DNA of 64,000 bases. Source: Pseudomonas sp. UBA4617 (GTDB taxonomy: Bacteria > Pseudomonadota > Gammaproteobacteria > Pseudomonadales > Pseudomonadaceae). Both the position numbers and the translations under genes were made by a program. The DNA is taken from positions 1 to 64,000 of the forward strand of contig NZ_DGIR01000035.1 of assembly GCF_002386445.1 (NCBI RefSeq), read 5' to 3'. The notes beneath the pieces are model-generated. The model was given only the letters and a program-made list of their open reading frames with translations. It ran no database searches and was not told the DNA's origin. The first letter of the stretch is position 1. Every line of letters begins with the position of its first letter. This document shows positions 37,853-45,581 of this stretch, one piece after another.

Positions 37853-38710
37853 GTGGGTCACACAGTCATTCGGCAGCGCAAGGACGGGTCGGGTTTCACG
37901 CTTCTGGTGATTGCACTGGCCATGAGTACGCTACTGGTGGGTTGCTCGAGCACCAGCAGCAACAGCGCGCGGGTGGTCGACCGCAACAATACCGTGCCCA
38001 AGCGCCCGGCGGTGACTTCCGGGCAGTACATCGTCAAGCCTGGCGATACACTGTTCTCCATCGCCTTCCGTTATGGTTGGGACTACAAGGAACTGGCCGC
38101 GCGTAACGGCATCGCGGCGCCTTATACCATCCGCCCGGGGCAGGCTATTCGTTTCAGCAGTGGTTCGGCCGGCAGCACCACGGTGGTGTCCAGCCCCTCA
38201 TCGTCGAGCAAGACCACGGTTATCCGCCGGCCTGCGGGCAGTGCGGCTACACCACCTGCCAGCCCTGGCAAACCGGCCGCGCCGGCATCTTCAAGCAGCG
38301 CCCCGGTGGTCGCTACCGTACCCGCCGCGGAGCGTGCGGTGGGTGGCTGGACCTGGCCAGCCAATGGCGTGCTGATTGGAAAATTCGCTTCAAACGGTAG
38401 TTTGAATAAAGGCATTGATATCGCCGGTGATTTGGGACAGCCTGTTTTTGCTGCGTCTGATGGTACAGTGGTCTACGCCGGGAGTGGGCTGCGGGGCTAC
38501 GGCGAGCTGATCATCATCAAGCACAGCGACACCTACGTCAGTGCCTACGGTCATAACCGCAGGCTGTTGGTTCGGGAGGGGCAGCAGGTCAAGGCAGGGC
38601 AGTCGATTGCTGAAATGGGGTCCACGGGCACAGATCGGGTGAAGCTGCATTTCGAGATTCGCCGCCAGGGCAAACCCGTCGATCCGCTCCAGTTCCTGCC
38701 ACGTCGTTGA
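37853..38710 (+). CDS. nlpD: Lipoprotein NlpD, LysM and degenerate M23 peptidase domains
   Basis: A 285-residue outer-membrane lipoprotein, activator of the amidase AmiC during daughter-cell separation. The GTG at 37853 has a strong SD (aggggag, 6 nt) and leaves a lipoprotein signal with lipobox LLVGC. A LysM peptidoglycan-binding domain (about 60-105) and Ser/Pro-rich linker precede an M23 domain. The usual M23 zinc motifs are broken: the first His is replaced (NKGIDIAG) and the HxH motif reads KLHFE. This fits a non-catalytic activator. An in-frame ATG at 37838 overlaps the SD. Confidence 0.92.
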   Translation: MGHTVIRQRKDGSGFTLLVIALAMSTLLVGCSSTSSNSARVVDRNNTVPKRPAVTSGQYIVKPGDTLFSIAFRYGWDYKELAARNGIAAPYTIRPGQAIRFSSGSAGSTTVVSSPSSSSKTTVIRRPAGSAATPPASPGKPAAPASSSSAPVVATVPAAERAVGGWTWPANGVLIGKFASNGSLNKGIDIAGDLGQPVFAASDGTVVYAGSGLRGYGELIIIKHSDTYVSAYGHNRRLLVREGQQVKAGQSIAEMGSTGTDRVKLHFEIRRQGKPVDPLQFLPRR

Positions 38711-38818
38711 CTGTTGTACCTGGCCTGTTCCGCTGATGTAGAGGGGACAGGCTCCAGCGCTGCCAGGGAGACAGGTGCCGCTCGAGTCTGAGTTCGAACT
38801 CAGCAAAGGACTATAACA

Positions 38819-39826
38819 ATGGCTCTCAGTAAAGAAGTGCCGGAGTTTGACATCGACGATGACGTCCTCCTGATGGAGACGGGCATCGTTTTGGAAACGG
38901 ATGTGGTGTCAGACGAACCTGCTGTATCTTCGGTTCGGACGAGGGCCAAATCGGGCTCTTCGCTCAAGCAACACAAGTACATCGATTACAGCCGTGCGCT
39001 CGATGCCACCCAGCTGTATCTCAACGAGATCGGATTCTCGCCTCTGCTTTCGCCGGAAGAAGAAGTGCACTTTGCGCGCCTGTCGCAAAAGGGCGACCCT
39101 GCCGGCCGCAAGCGCATGATCGAAAGCAACCTGCGCCTGGTTGTAAAAATCGCCCGTCGTTACGTGAACCGCGGCCTGTCGCTGCTCGACCTGATCGAGG
39201 AGGGCAACCTGGGGCTGATCCGTGCCGTCGAGAAGTTCGACCCGGAGCGTGGTTTCCGGTTCTCGACCTACGCGACCTGGTGGATTCGTCAGACCATCGA
39301 GCGGGCGATCATGAACCAGACCCGCACCATTCGCCTGCCGATCCACGTGGTCAAGGAACTGAACGTTTACCTGCGGGCGGCGCGGGAACTGACGCAGAAA
39401 CTCGACCACGAGCCATCGCCAGAGGAAATCGCCACGTTGCTGGAAAAACCGGTTGGCGAGGTCAAGCGCATGCTGGGCCTGAACGAGCGGGTATCTTCCG
39501 TGGATGTGTCGCTGGGCCCGGACTCGGACAAGACCCTGCTCGATACCCTGACCGACGATCGGCCGACCGACCCATGCGAACTGTTGCAGGACGACGACCT
39601 GTCGCAGAGCATCGATCAGTGGCTGGGCGAGCTGACCGACAAGCAGCGGGAAGTGGTGGTGCGTCGCTTCGGCTTGCGCGGGCATGAAAGCAGCACGCTC
39701 GAAGATGTCGGCCTGGAAATCGGTCTGACTCGTGAGCGGGTGCGGCAGATCCAGGTAGAAGGCCTCAAGCGCCTGCGTGAGATCCTCGAGAAGAACGGGC
39801 TGTCCAGCGAGTCGCTGTTCCAGTAG
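38819..39826 (+). CDS. rpoS: RNA polymerase sigma factor RpoS
   Basis: The 335-residue stationary-phase and general-stress sigma factor. Region 1.2 (TQLYLNEIGFSPLLSPEEEVHFARL), region 2 (NLRLVVKIARRYVNRGLSLLDLIEEGNLGLIRAVEKFDPERGFRFSTYATWWIRQTI in overlapping parts), region 3 and region 4.2 (LTRERVRQIQVEGLKRLREIL) are all intact. In Pseudomonas rpoS is transcribed mainly from within nlpD. It ends in a strong terminator, beyond which lies rsmZ. Confidence 0.98.
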   Translation: MALSKEVPEFDIDDDVLLMETGIVLETDVVSDEPAVSSVRTRAKSGSSLKQHKYIDYSRALDATQLYLNEIGFSPLLSPEEEVHFARLSQKGDPAGRKRMIESNLRLVVKIARRYVNRGLSLLDLIEEGNLGLIRAVEKFDPERGFRFSTYATWWIRQTIERAIMNQTRTIRLPIHVVKELNVYLRAARELTQKLDHEPSPEEIATLLEKPVGEVKRMLGLNERVSSVDVSLGPDSDKTLLDTLTDDRPTDPCELLQDDDLSQSIDQWLGELTDKQREVVVRRFGLRGHESSTLEDVGLEIGLTRERVRQIQVEGLKRLREILEKNGLSSESLFQ

Positions 39827-39844
39827 CGAAGGCCTGCACCAGCA

Positions 39845-39876
39845 AACGCCCCGATGACCTCGGGGCGTTTTTGTTT
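39845..39876 (+). terminator. Intrinsic terminator of rpoS
   Basis: AACGCCCCGA - tgacc - TCGGGGCGTT (39845-39869) is a perfect 10-bp stem followed by tttgtttg. It lies 18 bp after the rpoS stop. Confidence 0.9.
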
Positions 39877-39959
39877 GTCTTGCGTGTTGGTCAGGGCCTA
39901 GTAGTAGCCTGGGTCCAGGGTCGAAACATTATGTACAGCGCTACCCTGTTAACATTGCG

Positions 39960-39977
39960 TGTAAGCCTTTGCTTATT
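39960..39977 (+). promoter_or_regulatory. GacA upstream activating site (UAS) for rsmZ
   Basis: TGTAAG-N6-CTTATT is a close match to the established GacA motif TGTAAG-N6-CTTACA. Its centre lies about 180 bp before the inferred rsmZ start, the distance known for rsmZ in pseudomonads. A second half site TGTAAG follows at 39983. Confidence 0.8.
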
Positions 39978-40115
39978 TGTTCTGTAAGCCTTCTATGTAG
40001 CTGACAGTAAATCAATAGCTCCTTAAAAGCCCGATATTCTTCAAGGCTTTGAAAAATATGGATTATTCAGGCATGAAGAAATGTGTCACCGGCAACACGC
40101 TGTGAGGTTTTGCGG

Positions 40116-40143
40116 TTGCCTGCCGTGCCCAAGCCGCTAGTAT
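40116..40143 (+). promoter_or_regulatory. rsmZ core promoter
   Basis: TTGCCT (40116-40121), a 16-bp spacer and TAGTAT (40138-40143) place the transcription start near 40150. The region between the UAS and this promoter (39978-40115) has no gene. In other pseudomonads further regulators act there. Confidence 0.6.
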
Positions 40144-40149
40144 TCGAAC

Positions 40150-40283
40150 TGTGCACAGGGACATGCACAGGCTTTCAGGATGAAGGCCAAGGACATCGCA
40201 AGAAGCGATTTCATCAGGATGATGTCAGGGACAAGCAGGGACTACGGAAAAAAATGTGGGCGGGTCAAACCGCCCCTTTTTTT
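40150..40283 (+). ncRNA. rsmZ: RsmZ regulatory small RNA
   Basis: A roughly 134-nt RNA between rpoS and fdxA, the known rsmZ locus. It carries seven GGA motifs (in cagggac, tcaggat, caaggac, tcaggat, tcagggac, gcagggac, acggaa), several shown in hairpin loops: GTGCA..TGCAC around the first, TTCA-GGA-TGAA, and CATCA-GGA-TGATG. It ends in GGGCGG-gtcaaa-CCGCCC and seven Ts. It should soak up RsmA/RsmE/CsrA proteins and so relieve translational repression when the GacS/GacA system is active. Ends are inferred from promoter and terminator positions. Confidence 0.88.
40258..40283 (+). terminator. rsmZ terminator
   Basis: The GGGCGG/CCGCCC stem, loop gtcaaa, then c and seven Ts: a textbook intrinsic terminator, and the conserved 3' end of RsmZ. 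Confidence 0.9.
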
Positions 40284-40297
40284 GCCCGCAGAAAACC

Positions 40298-40321
40298 AAA
40301 AAGGCCCAGAAGGGCCTTTTT
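40298..40321 (-). terminator. Terminator of fdxA (bidirectional)
   Basis: AAAAAGGCCC - agaa - GGGCCTTTTT is a perfect symmetrical hairpin with A/T runs on both sides, 13 bp beyond the fdxA stop. It can stop fdxA leftward and back up the rsmZ terminator rightward. Confidence 0.85.
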
Positions 40322-40334
40322 CGTATCGGCGCTA

Positions 40335-40658
40335 TCAGCGCTCCAGGTGTTCGATCTTGCCGGTCTTGCCATCCCACTCTTCAGCGTCTGGCAGGGCGTC
40401 CTTACGCTCGGTGATGTTCGGCCAGATTTCCGCCAGTTCGGCGTTCAGCTCGATGAAGTTCTCCATGCCGGCAGGCACTTCGTCTTCCGAGAAGATGGCT
40501 TGCGCCGGGCATTCCGGCTCGCACAGGGCGCAATCGATGCACTCGTCCGGGTGGATGACCAGGAAGTTCGGGCCTTCGTAGAAGCAGTCCACCGGACAGA
40601 CTTCCACGCAGTCGGTGTATTTGCATTTGATGCAGTTGTCGGTGACGACGAAGGTCAT
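40335..40658 (-). CDS. fdxA: Ferredoxin FdxA (7Fe type)
   Basis: A 107-residue small acidic ferredoxin with one [3Fe-4S] and one [4Fe-4S] cluster. The Cys motifs CIKCKYTDCVEVCPVDCF and CIDCALCEPECP are complete. The C-terminal extension (about 60-107) is typical of Azotobacter-type FdxA. It carries electrons in the cytoplasm; the partner is unknown from context. The SD (aggagagaac on the minus strand) is good. The 140-bp gap to mutS holds nothing further recognisable. Confidence 0.95.
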   Translation of the reverse strand: MTFVVTDNCIKCKYTDCVEVCPVDCFYEGPNFLVIHPDECIDCALCEPECPAQAIFSEDEVPAGMENFIELNAELAEIWPNITERKDALPDAEEWDGKTGKIEHLER

Positions 40659-40798
40659 TTCTAGTTCTCTCCTCAGGCGACGGCGGCGGCCCTTCCTCTC
40701 AGGGCCGCGCGGTTTACAGGCATGTGGCTGCAGGCCAGGCTAATAACCTGCAGCACCAGCAAACCGCGGCGGATTCTACCAGCTTGTAGTGGGCGCCG

Positions 40799-43372
40799 TT
40801 ATAACAGGTTCTTTAGTTGATATAGCGTTTCGATAGCTTGACGTGGGGTCATGTCGTCCAGCTGCAGCTTGCCCAACTTCTCGATGGCCGGGTGTGGCAG
40901 GCTGGCGAACAGGTCGCTCTGGTGCGGTACCTGTGGCACATCCTTGGCCTTCTGGGCTGGCGGTTGTTCATGCGGCAGGCTGGTGGTCTCCAGGCGTGCC
41001 AGGTGTTCGCGGGCCCGCTGGATGACTGCCGTCGGTACGCCTGCCAGCTGGGCCACGGCCAGGCCGTAGCTCTGGCTGGCAGGGCCAGGCAGCACATGGT
41101 GCAAGAACACGATGCGTTCATTGTGCTCGGTGGCATTCAGGTGCACGTTGGCTACCAGAGGCTCGCTTTCGGGCAGCACGGTGAGCTCGAAGTAGTGCGT
41201 GGCGAACAGCGTGTAGGCGCGCAGCTGGGCCAGCCGCTCGGCGGCAGCCCAGGCCAGCGACAGGCCGTCGAAGGTACTGGTGCCGCGGCCCACTTCGTCC
41301 ATCAGCACCAGGCTGCGGTCGGTGGCATTGTGCAGGATGTTGGCGGTTTCGCTCATTTCGACCATGAAGGTCGAGCGCCCGCCGGCCAGGTCGTCGCTGG
41401 AACCGATACGGGTGAAGATGCGGTCGACCAGCGACAGTTCGCAACTGGCCGCTGGCACGAAGCTGCCGATATGTGCCAGCAGCACGATCAGGGCGGTCTG
41501 GCGCATGTAGGTGGACTTACCGCCCATGTTCGGGCCGGTGATGATCAGCATGCGCGTGTTGTCGTCCAGGCCCAGGTCGTTGGCCACGAACGGCGTGGTC
41601 AGTACCTGTTCCACCACCGGGTGGCGGCCTTGCTCGATACGCAGGCACGGCTCGTCGACGAAGCGCGGGCAGTTCAGATCCAGGTTCAGCGCACGTTCGG
41701 CCAGGTTGCTGAGCACGTCCAGTTCAGCCAATGCGGCGGCGCTGTCCTGCAGCGGCGCCAGGTGGCTGATCAGGGTTTCCAGCAAGCCGTCGTAGAGCAT
41801 CTTCTCGCGGGCCAGCGCGCGGCTTTTGGCCGACAGCGCCTTGTCCTCGAACGCCTTCAGCTCCGGGGTGATGAAGCGCTCGGCACCTTTGAGGGTCTGG
41901 CGGCGGATATAGTCGCCCGGCGCCTGCTCCGCCTGTTTGGTCGGCAGCTCGATGAAATAGCCGTGCACACGGTTGTAGCCGACCTTCAGGTTGGCCAGGC
42001 CGGTGCGGGCTTTTTCCCGCGCTTCCAGGTCGATCAGGAACTGGCCGGCGTTCTCGCTGATCGCCAGCAACTCGTCCAGTTCGTTGTCATAGCCAGGCTT
42101 GAGCACGCCACCGTCGCGGATCACCGCCGGCGGGTTGTCGATGATCGCCCGCTCCAGCAGGCTGGCCAGCTCCGGGTAGGTACCGGTAATGGCGGCCAGG
42201 CGCGCCAGGTGCGGCGCCTCCAGTTCGGCCATGGCGTTCTGCAGCTCGGGCAGCGCACCCAAGGCATCGCGCAGGCGTGCCAGGTCGCGTGGGCGGGCGT
42301 TGCGCAGGCCGATACGGGCGAGGATCCGCTCGATATCGCCAATTTCCTTGAGCTGCGGCTGCAGTTTCTCGAAGCGGTAGCCGTCGAGCAGGCAGCGGAT
42401 CGAATCCTGGCGGGCCTGCAGCACCTTGAGGTCGCGCAACGGGCGGTTCAGCCAGCGGCTCAGCAGGCGGCTGGCCATCGCGGTCTGGCAGCGGTCGATG
42501 ACCGACTGCAAAGTGTTGTCACGCCCGCCGGCGAGGTTGATGTCCAGCTCCAGGTTGCGGCGGCTGGCGCCGTCGAGGATGACCGTATCATCCAGCCGTT
42601 CGTGGCGCAGGCTGCGCAGGTGCGGCAGGGCAGTGCGCTGGGTTTCCTTGGCGTAGATCAGCAGGCAGCCGGCGGCGCCGATGGCCAGGGTCAGCTTGTC
42701 GCAGCCAAAGCCCTTGAGGTCCTTGGTCGCGAACTGCTGGCACAGGGCCTTGCGCGCCGAGTCGCGGTCGAAGTCCCACGGCGCACGGCGACGGGCGCCA
42801 GGGCGCTTTTCCGCCGGCAAGTCGCGTGGCCAGTCGTCGGGGATGAGCAGCTCGACCGGGTTGAGGCGCTCGAGTTCGGCCAGCAGGTTTTCCCAGCCCT
42901 TGATTTCCTGGACGCTGAAGTTGCCGCTGGTGATATCCAGCACCGCCAGGCCGAACAGGCGTTCGTCACCCAGCAGCGCGGCGATCAGGTTGTCGCGGCG
43001 CTCGTCAAGCAGGGCCTCGTCACTGACCGTGCCGGGGGTGATGATACGCACCACCTGGCGTTCCACCGGGCCCTTGCTGGTGGCCGGGTCGCCAATCTGT
43101 TCGCAGATCACCACCGATTCGCCGAGCTTGACCAGCTTGGCCAGGTAGCCCTCCAGCGAATGGAACGGAATCCCGCACATGGGGATCGACTGGCCGGCCG
43201 ACTGACCGCGTGCGGTCAGGGTGATGTCCAGCAGTTTCGCGGCCTTTTTCGCATCTTCGTAGAAGATTTCGTAGAAGTCGCCCATGCGGTAGAACATCAG
43301 CTGGTCCGGGTGCTGGCTTTTCAGCTTCCAGTACTGCTGCATCATCGGGGTGTGTGCGGAAAGATCAGACAT
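40799..43372 (-). CDS. mutS: DNA mismatch repair protein MutS
   Basis: An 857-residue mismatch sensor. The Phe-x-Glu mismatch-reading motif is in MFYRMGDFYEIFYEDA (about 30-45). The Walker A loop is GPNMGGKSTYMRQ and the Walker B/signature region LVLMDEVGRGTSTFDG. The end matches the dimerisation helix of MutS. It is a known boundary of tailocin insertions in P. fluorescens/P. putida: the next gene rightward is the tailocin repressor. Confidence 0.98.
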   Translation of the reverse strand: MSDLSAHTPMMQQYWKLKSQHPDQLMFYRMGDFYEIFYEDAKKAAKLLDITLTARGQSAGQSIPMCGIPFHSLEGYLAKLVKLGESVVICEQIGDPATSKGPVERQVVRIITPGTVSDEALLDERRDNLIAALLGDERLFGLAVLDITSGNFSVQEIKGWENLLAELERLNPVELLIPDDWPRDLPAEKRPGARRRAPWDFDRDSARKALCQQFATKDLKGFGCDKLTLAIGAAGCLLIYAKETQRTALPHLRSLRHERLDDTVILDGASRRNLELDINLAGGRDNTLQSVIDRCQTAMASRLLSRWLNRPLRDLKVLQARQDSIRCLLDGYRFEKLQPQLKEIGDIERILARIGLRNARPRDLARLRDALGALPELQNAMAELEAPHLARLAAITGTYPELASLLERAIIDNPPAVIRDGGVLKPGYDNELDELLAISENAGQFLIDLEAREKARTGLANLKVGYNRVHGYFIELPTKQAEQAPGDYIRRQTLKGAERFITPELKAFEDKALSAKSRALAREKMLYDGLLETLISHLAPLQDSAAALAELDVLSNLAERALNLDLNCPRFVDEPCLRIEQGRHPVVEQVLTTPFVANDLGLDDNTRMLIITGPNMGGKSTYMRQTALIVLLAHIGSFVPAASCELSLVDRIFTRIGSSDDLAGGRSTFMVEMSETANILHNATDRSLVLMDEVGRGTSTFDGLSLAWAAAERLAQLRAYTLFATHYFELTVLPESEPLVANVHLNATEHNERIVFLHHVLPGPASQSYGLAVAQLAGVPTAVIQRAREHLARLETTSLPHEQPPAQKAKDVPQVPHQSDLFASLPHPAIEKLGKLQLDDMTPRQAIETLYQLKNLL

Positions 43373-43459
43373 TCAGGGCCTTACAGCGGGTGATCTGGTT
43401 GGCGTTTGTGAAACCGGCAATGGTACAGGCTTTTTCGCGCAGATGCAGGCGCAGCGCCG

Positions 43460-43530
43460 CATGCATCATCGCGCTGCCCATGCGTTGCATTTCCTCGCGC
43501 ATGCCTGCATTATGCATGCTATGCAAAAAC
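43460..43530. promoter_or_regulatory. Probable repressor autoregulatory region rich in TGCAT sites
   Basis: In the 148-bp mutS-repressor gap the words atgcat/tgcat recur: gcatgcatc at 43460, gttgcattt at 43484, ctgcattatgcatgctatgca at 43505-43525. The same TGCAT words cover the late promoter at 44382-44412. This suggests that the repressor binds both regions and controls its own gene. The exact promoter is unclear. Confidence 0.45.
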
Positions 43531-44258
43531 GCAACGTAGCCTCCGTACTCAGAGAACTGCTCGACCGCCACGGCCTGTCCCCGACGGAGCTGTACCGGCG
43601 CACGGGTGTTCCTCAATCCACCTTGTCGCGGATTCTCGGCGGCAAGATCGTCGACCCCTCCGACAAGCACGTGTCGAAGATCGCCGAGTACTTCGGCGTG
43701 AGCACCGATCAGCTGCGTGGCCGCGCCGAGCTTGGCGAGTCTCGCGAGGCCGCGCTGCCGGCTCACGGCCATGCCGATCTCAGTGACATCAGCCTGTGGG
43801 ATGATGAAACCCCCGTCGAGGATGACGAGGTGTCGGTACCTTTCCTTCGCGAGGTCGAATTGGCAGCAGGATCAGGAAGATTCGTCATTGAAGAAAGCGA
43901 GCACGCGCGCCTGCGCTTCGGCAAGCGCAGCCTGCGCCACAACGGTGTGCAGTTCGACCAGGCCAAGTGCGTGACCGTGCGCGGCAACAGCATGTTGCCA
44001 GTGCTGCGTGACGGCGCGACGGTCGGGGTGAATACCGGCAAGTGCTCGATCGGCGACATCATCGACGGCGACCTTTATGCAATCAATCACAACGGTCAAT
44101 TGCGGGTGAAGCAGGTCTATCGCCTGCCTACCGGTATCCGCCTGCGCAGTTTCAACCGCGACGAACACCCCGACGAGGACTACAGCTTCCAGCAGATGCA
44201 GGACGAGCAGATCAGCTTGCTCGGGCATGTATTCTGGTGGGGCATGTACGCTCGCTGA
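43521..44258 (+). CDS. LexA/CI-like tailocin repressor (PrtR type), autocleavable
   Basis: A 245-residue regulator. An N-terminal helix-turn-helix (about 1-70, RTGVPQSTLSRILGGK) is joined to a peptidase S24 domain. The cleavage bond is expected at Ala-Gly in ELAAGSGRF; the catalytic Ser is in VRGNSMLP and the Lys in LRVKQVY. Such repressors cut themselves when stimulated by RecA on single-stranded DNA, so DNA damage should switch on the tailocin. No PrtN-like activator gene lies beside it. The start could also be the ATG at 43512; further upstream frame is noncoding. Confidence 0.9.
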   Translation: MQKRNVASVLRELLDRHGLSPTELYRRTGVPQSTLSRILGGKIVDPSDKHVSKIAEYFGVSTDQLRGRAELGESREAALPAHGHADLSDISLWDDETPVEDDEVSVPFLREVELAAGSGRFVIEESEHARLRFGKRSLRHNGVQFDQAKCVTVRGNSMLPVLRDGATVGVNTGKCSIGDIIDGDLYAINHNGQLRVKQVYRLPTGIRLRSFNRDEHPDEDYSFQQMQDEQISLLGHVFWWGMYAR

Positions 44259-44275
44259 CAGCCCTCGCTTCGCAG

Positions 44276-44300
44276 AAACCCGCTTCGGCGGGTTTTTTTT
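44276..44300 (+). terminator. Terminator of the repressor gene
   Basis: AAACCCGC - ttcg - GCGGGTTT followed by five more Ts, 17 bp after the stop codon. It separates the repressor transcript from the tailocin late transcript. Confidence 0.92.
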
Positions 44301-44381
44301 CGCCTATTGAAAAGTCCTACAAACCAGGCCACGCATGGCTTTCATGCATTGCAGCAAAAAATAGCGCATAGAAATTTTCAG

Positions 44382-44417
44382 AAATGCATTGACTGCATAT
44401 GCACAAATGCATAGCCT
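44382..44417 (+). promoter_or_regulatory. Tailocin promoter with three overlapping operator-like sites
   Basis: TTGACT (44389-44394), a 17-bp spacer and TAGCCT (44412-44417) form a sigma70-like promoter. AAATGCAT occurs at 44382-44389 and again at 44405-44412, and the perfect palindrome TGCATATGCA lies between them at 44394-44403. The sites cover the -35, the spacer and the edge of the -10, so a bound repressor would block polymerase. This is likely the master switch of the cluster. Confidence 0.65.
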
Positions 44418-44732
44418 GTGTCTCAAGCCGGCCGTAACCGGTTGTTACACAGGCAGCGATGGACAGGCCTCAATTGTCCAGAGGGTTGGCAACTGGCCCG
44501 GGTGTGCAGCGTAAAGCACCACGATCAGTTATCCGGCGGGCAGGTGGCCGCGGCCGGAGTCATCAATCAGTAGCGGAACCGCACGGCGTCACCAGTCGTG
44601 GCCGGCGGTTCGCCAACGCATTACTGAAAAGCCTGCGAGCCGGGCTTTTTGGAATGCCGAGGTATTCACGGCAAAGCATCCATAACCGACCTGTTGGCCT
44701 GCGCCAACAGGCATTACACAGGAGACAGGACA
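44418..44732 (+). promoter_or_regulatory. Structured leader RNA of the tailocin operon
   Basis: About 310 nt between promoter and holin with no convincing gene. It contains hairpins GTAAC-cggttg-type (44434-44448), TGGACA/TGTCCA (44460-44480), a terminator-like AAAAGCC/GGCTTTT (44627-44649, T-run to 44650) and CCTGTTGGC-ctgc-GCCAACAGG (44690-44711) just before the holin SD. It may delay or tune lysis-gene expression. A frame open from 44459 to 45013 has poor coding character and overlaps the holin. Confidence 0.5.
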
Positions 44733-45071
44733 GTGACGTACGAGCAACAGGCGTTACTCGAGATGCCGCTCTGGCTGGTAATCGTCCTGGCATTGCTGGG
44801 CGGTGTGAGCGGCGAAATGTGGCGGGCCGACAAGGCCGGCGCCACGGGTTGGTCGCTGCTGCGACGGCTGTTGTTACGCTCAGGGGCCTGCATGGCCTGC
44901 GGTGTGTCGACGGTGATGCTGTTGTATGCCGGCGGCCTGTCGATCTGGGCGGCCAGTGCATTGGGCTGCATGACAGCGGTCGGCGGCGCCGATGTTGCCA
45001 TGCGGCTTTATGAACGCTGGGCGACCCGACGTCTGGGCCTGCGCGACAGCACACAGCGCGACGAGCGTTAA
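44733..45071 (+). CDS. Tailocin holin
   Basis: A 112-residue membrane protein starting with GTG at 44733 after the SD ggagacagg. Hydrophobic segments at about 13-27 and two more in 50-84 (STVMLLYAGGLSIWAAS and ALGCMTAVGGADVAM) give two to three membrane spans, with a basic, charged C-terminus. It resembles the holin at the start of R-tailocin clusters (the place of PA0614 in P. aeruginosa). It should make holes that let the endolysin reach the wall. The upstream in-frame extension lies in the leader and is not coding. Confidence 0.85.
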   Translation: MTYEQQALLEMPLWLVIVLALLGGVSGEMWRADKAGATGWSLLRRLLLRSGACMACGVSTVMLLYAGGLSIWAASALGCMTAVGGADVAMRLYERWATRRLGLRDSTQRDER

Positions 45072-45083
45072 GGAGGATTATGC

Positions 45084-45581
45084 ATGAGCGAACTGGCCAC
45101 GTTACATGGTGCGGTGACGGCAACCATCCGTGAGGCAATGCCGGAGCTGGCATCGGTAGATGCTTATACCGCCGTAGGAAACGTTCCAGAACGGCCTTCG
45201 CTGCGCCACGGCATCGTCCGCATGACGGCCGATGCGGCACCGCGGGATGGCCGCTCGGTGTTGATTGCAACCTTCGAGGCGGATATCACCGCTGACAGTG
45301 CCAATCCAGAGGCGCGTCTGCAGGGCAGTCTGCTGGCTGCCCAATTGATGGACCTGCTGCGCCAGCAGCATTGGGCGCTGGATTTCGTCGAAGCCAGCCG
45401 CAATGTGCAGGCGCAGTTCCTGGGCACCGCCTGGACCGTGCGCTGGGACCAGCCGGTACTGCTCGGCGAGCCACGCTGGAACTGGCCCGACCAGCCGCCC
45501 GGCAGCCTGGTCCTGGGCTTTGCCCCGGATATCGGCCACGGTAACGAAGCGCATTATGTCGCCCCGGAGGATCTGTCATGA
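45084..45581 (+). CDS. Conserved tailocin tail protein (PA0615-like position)
   Basis: A 165-residue protein of unknown exact role. It lies between holin and spike, the place of PA0615 in the P. aeruginosa R-pyocin cluster. No signal peptide or membrane span is seen. The sequence is mixed alpha/beta with a Trp-rich C-terminal part (WTVRWDQP...PRWNWPDQPPG). The SD aaggagg precedes the ATG. It overlaps the spike gene by 4 bp (ATGA). A structural or assembly role is inferred from position only. Confidence 0.75.
   Translation: MSELATLHGAVTATIREAMPELASVDAYTAVGNVPERPSLRHGIVRMTADAAPRDGRSVLIATFEADITADSANPEARLQGSLLAAQLMDLLRQQHWALDFVEASRNVQAQFLGTAWTVRWDQPVLLGEPRWNWPDQPPGSLVLGFAPDIGHGNEAHYVAPEDLS

Noticed and set aside
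37853..38710. NlpD as an active M23 endopeptidase
   Set aside because: The zinc-binding His residues are replaced, as in known NlpD activators.
40083..40664. Plus-strand frame covering rsmZ and antisense to fdxA
   Set aside because: It runs through the rsmZ RNA and its terminator and then antisense to fdxA, so it is not a gene.
40838..43393. An 851-residue plus-strand frame opposite mutS
   Set aside because: Shadow of mutS; composition dominated by Gln, Val, Gly and Ala with no recognisable motif.
44459..45013. A 184-codon frame across the tailocin leader and holin
   Set aside because: Weak SD, very basic low-complexity product, out of phase over most of the holin, and the leader shows RNA hairpins instead.
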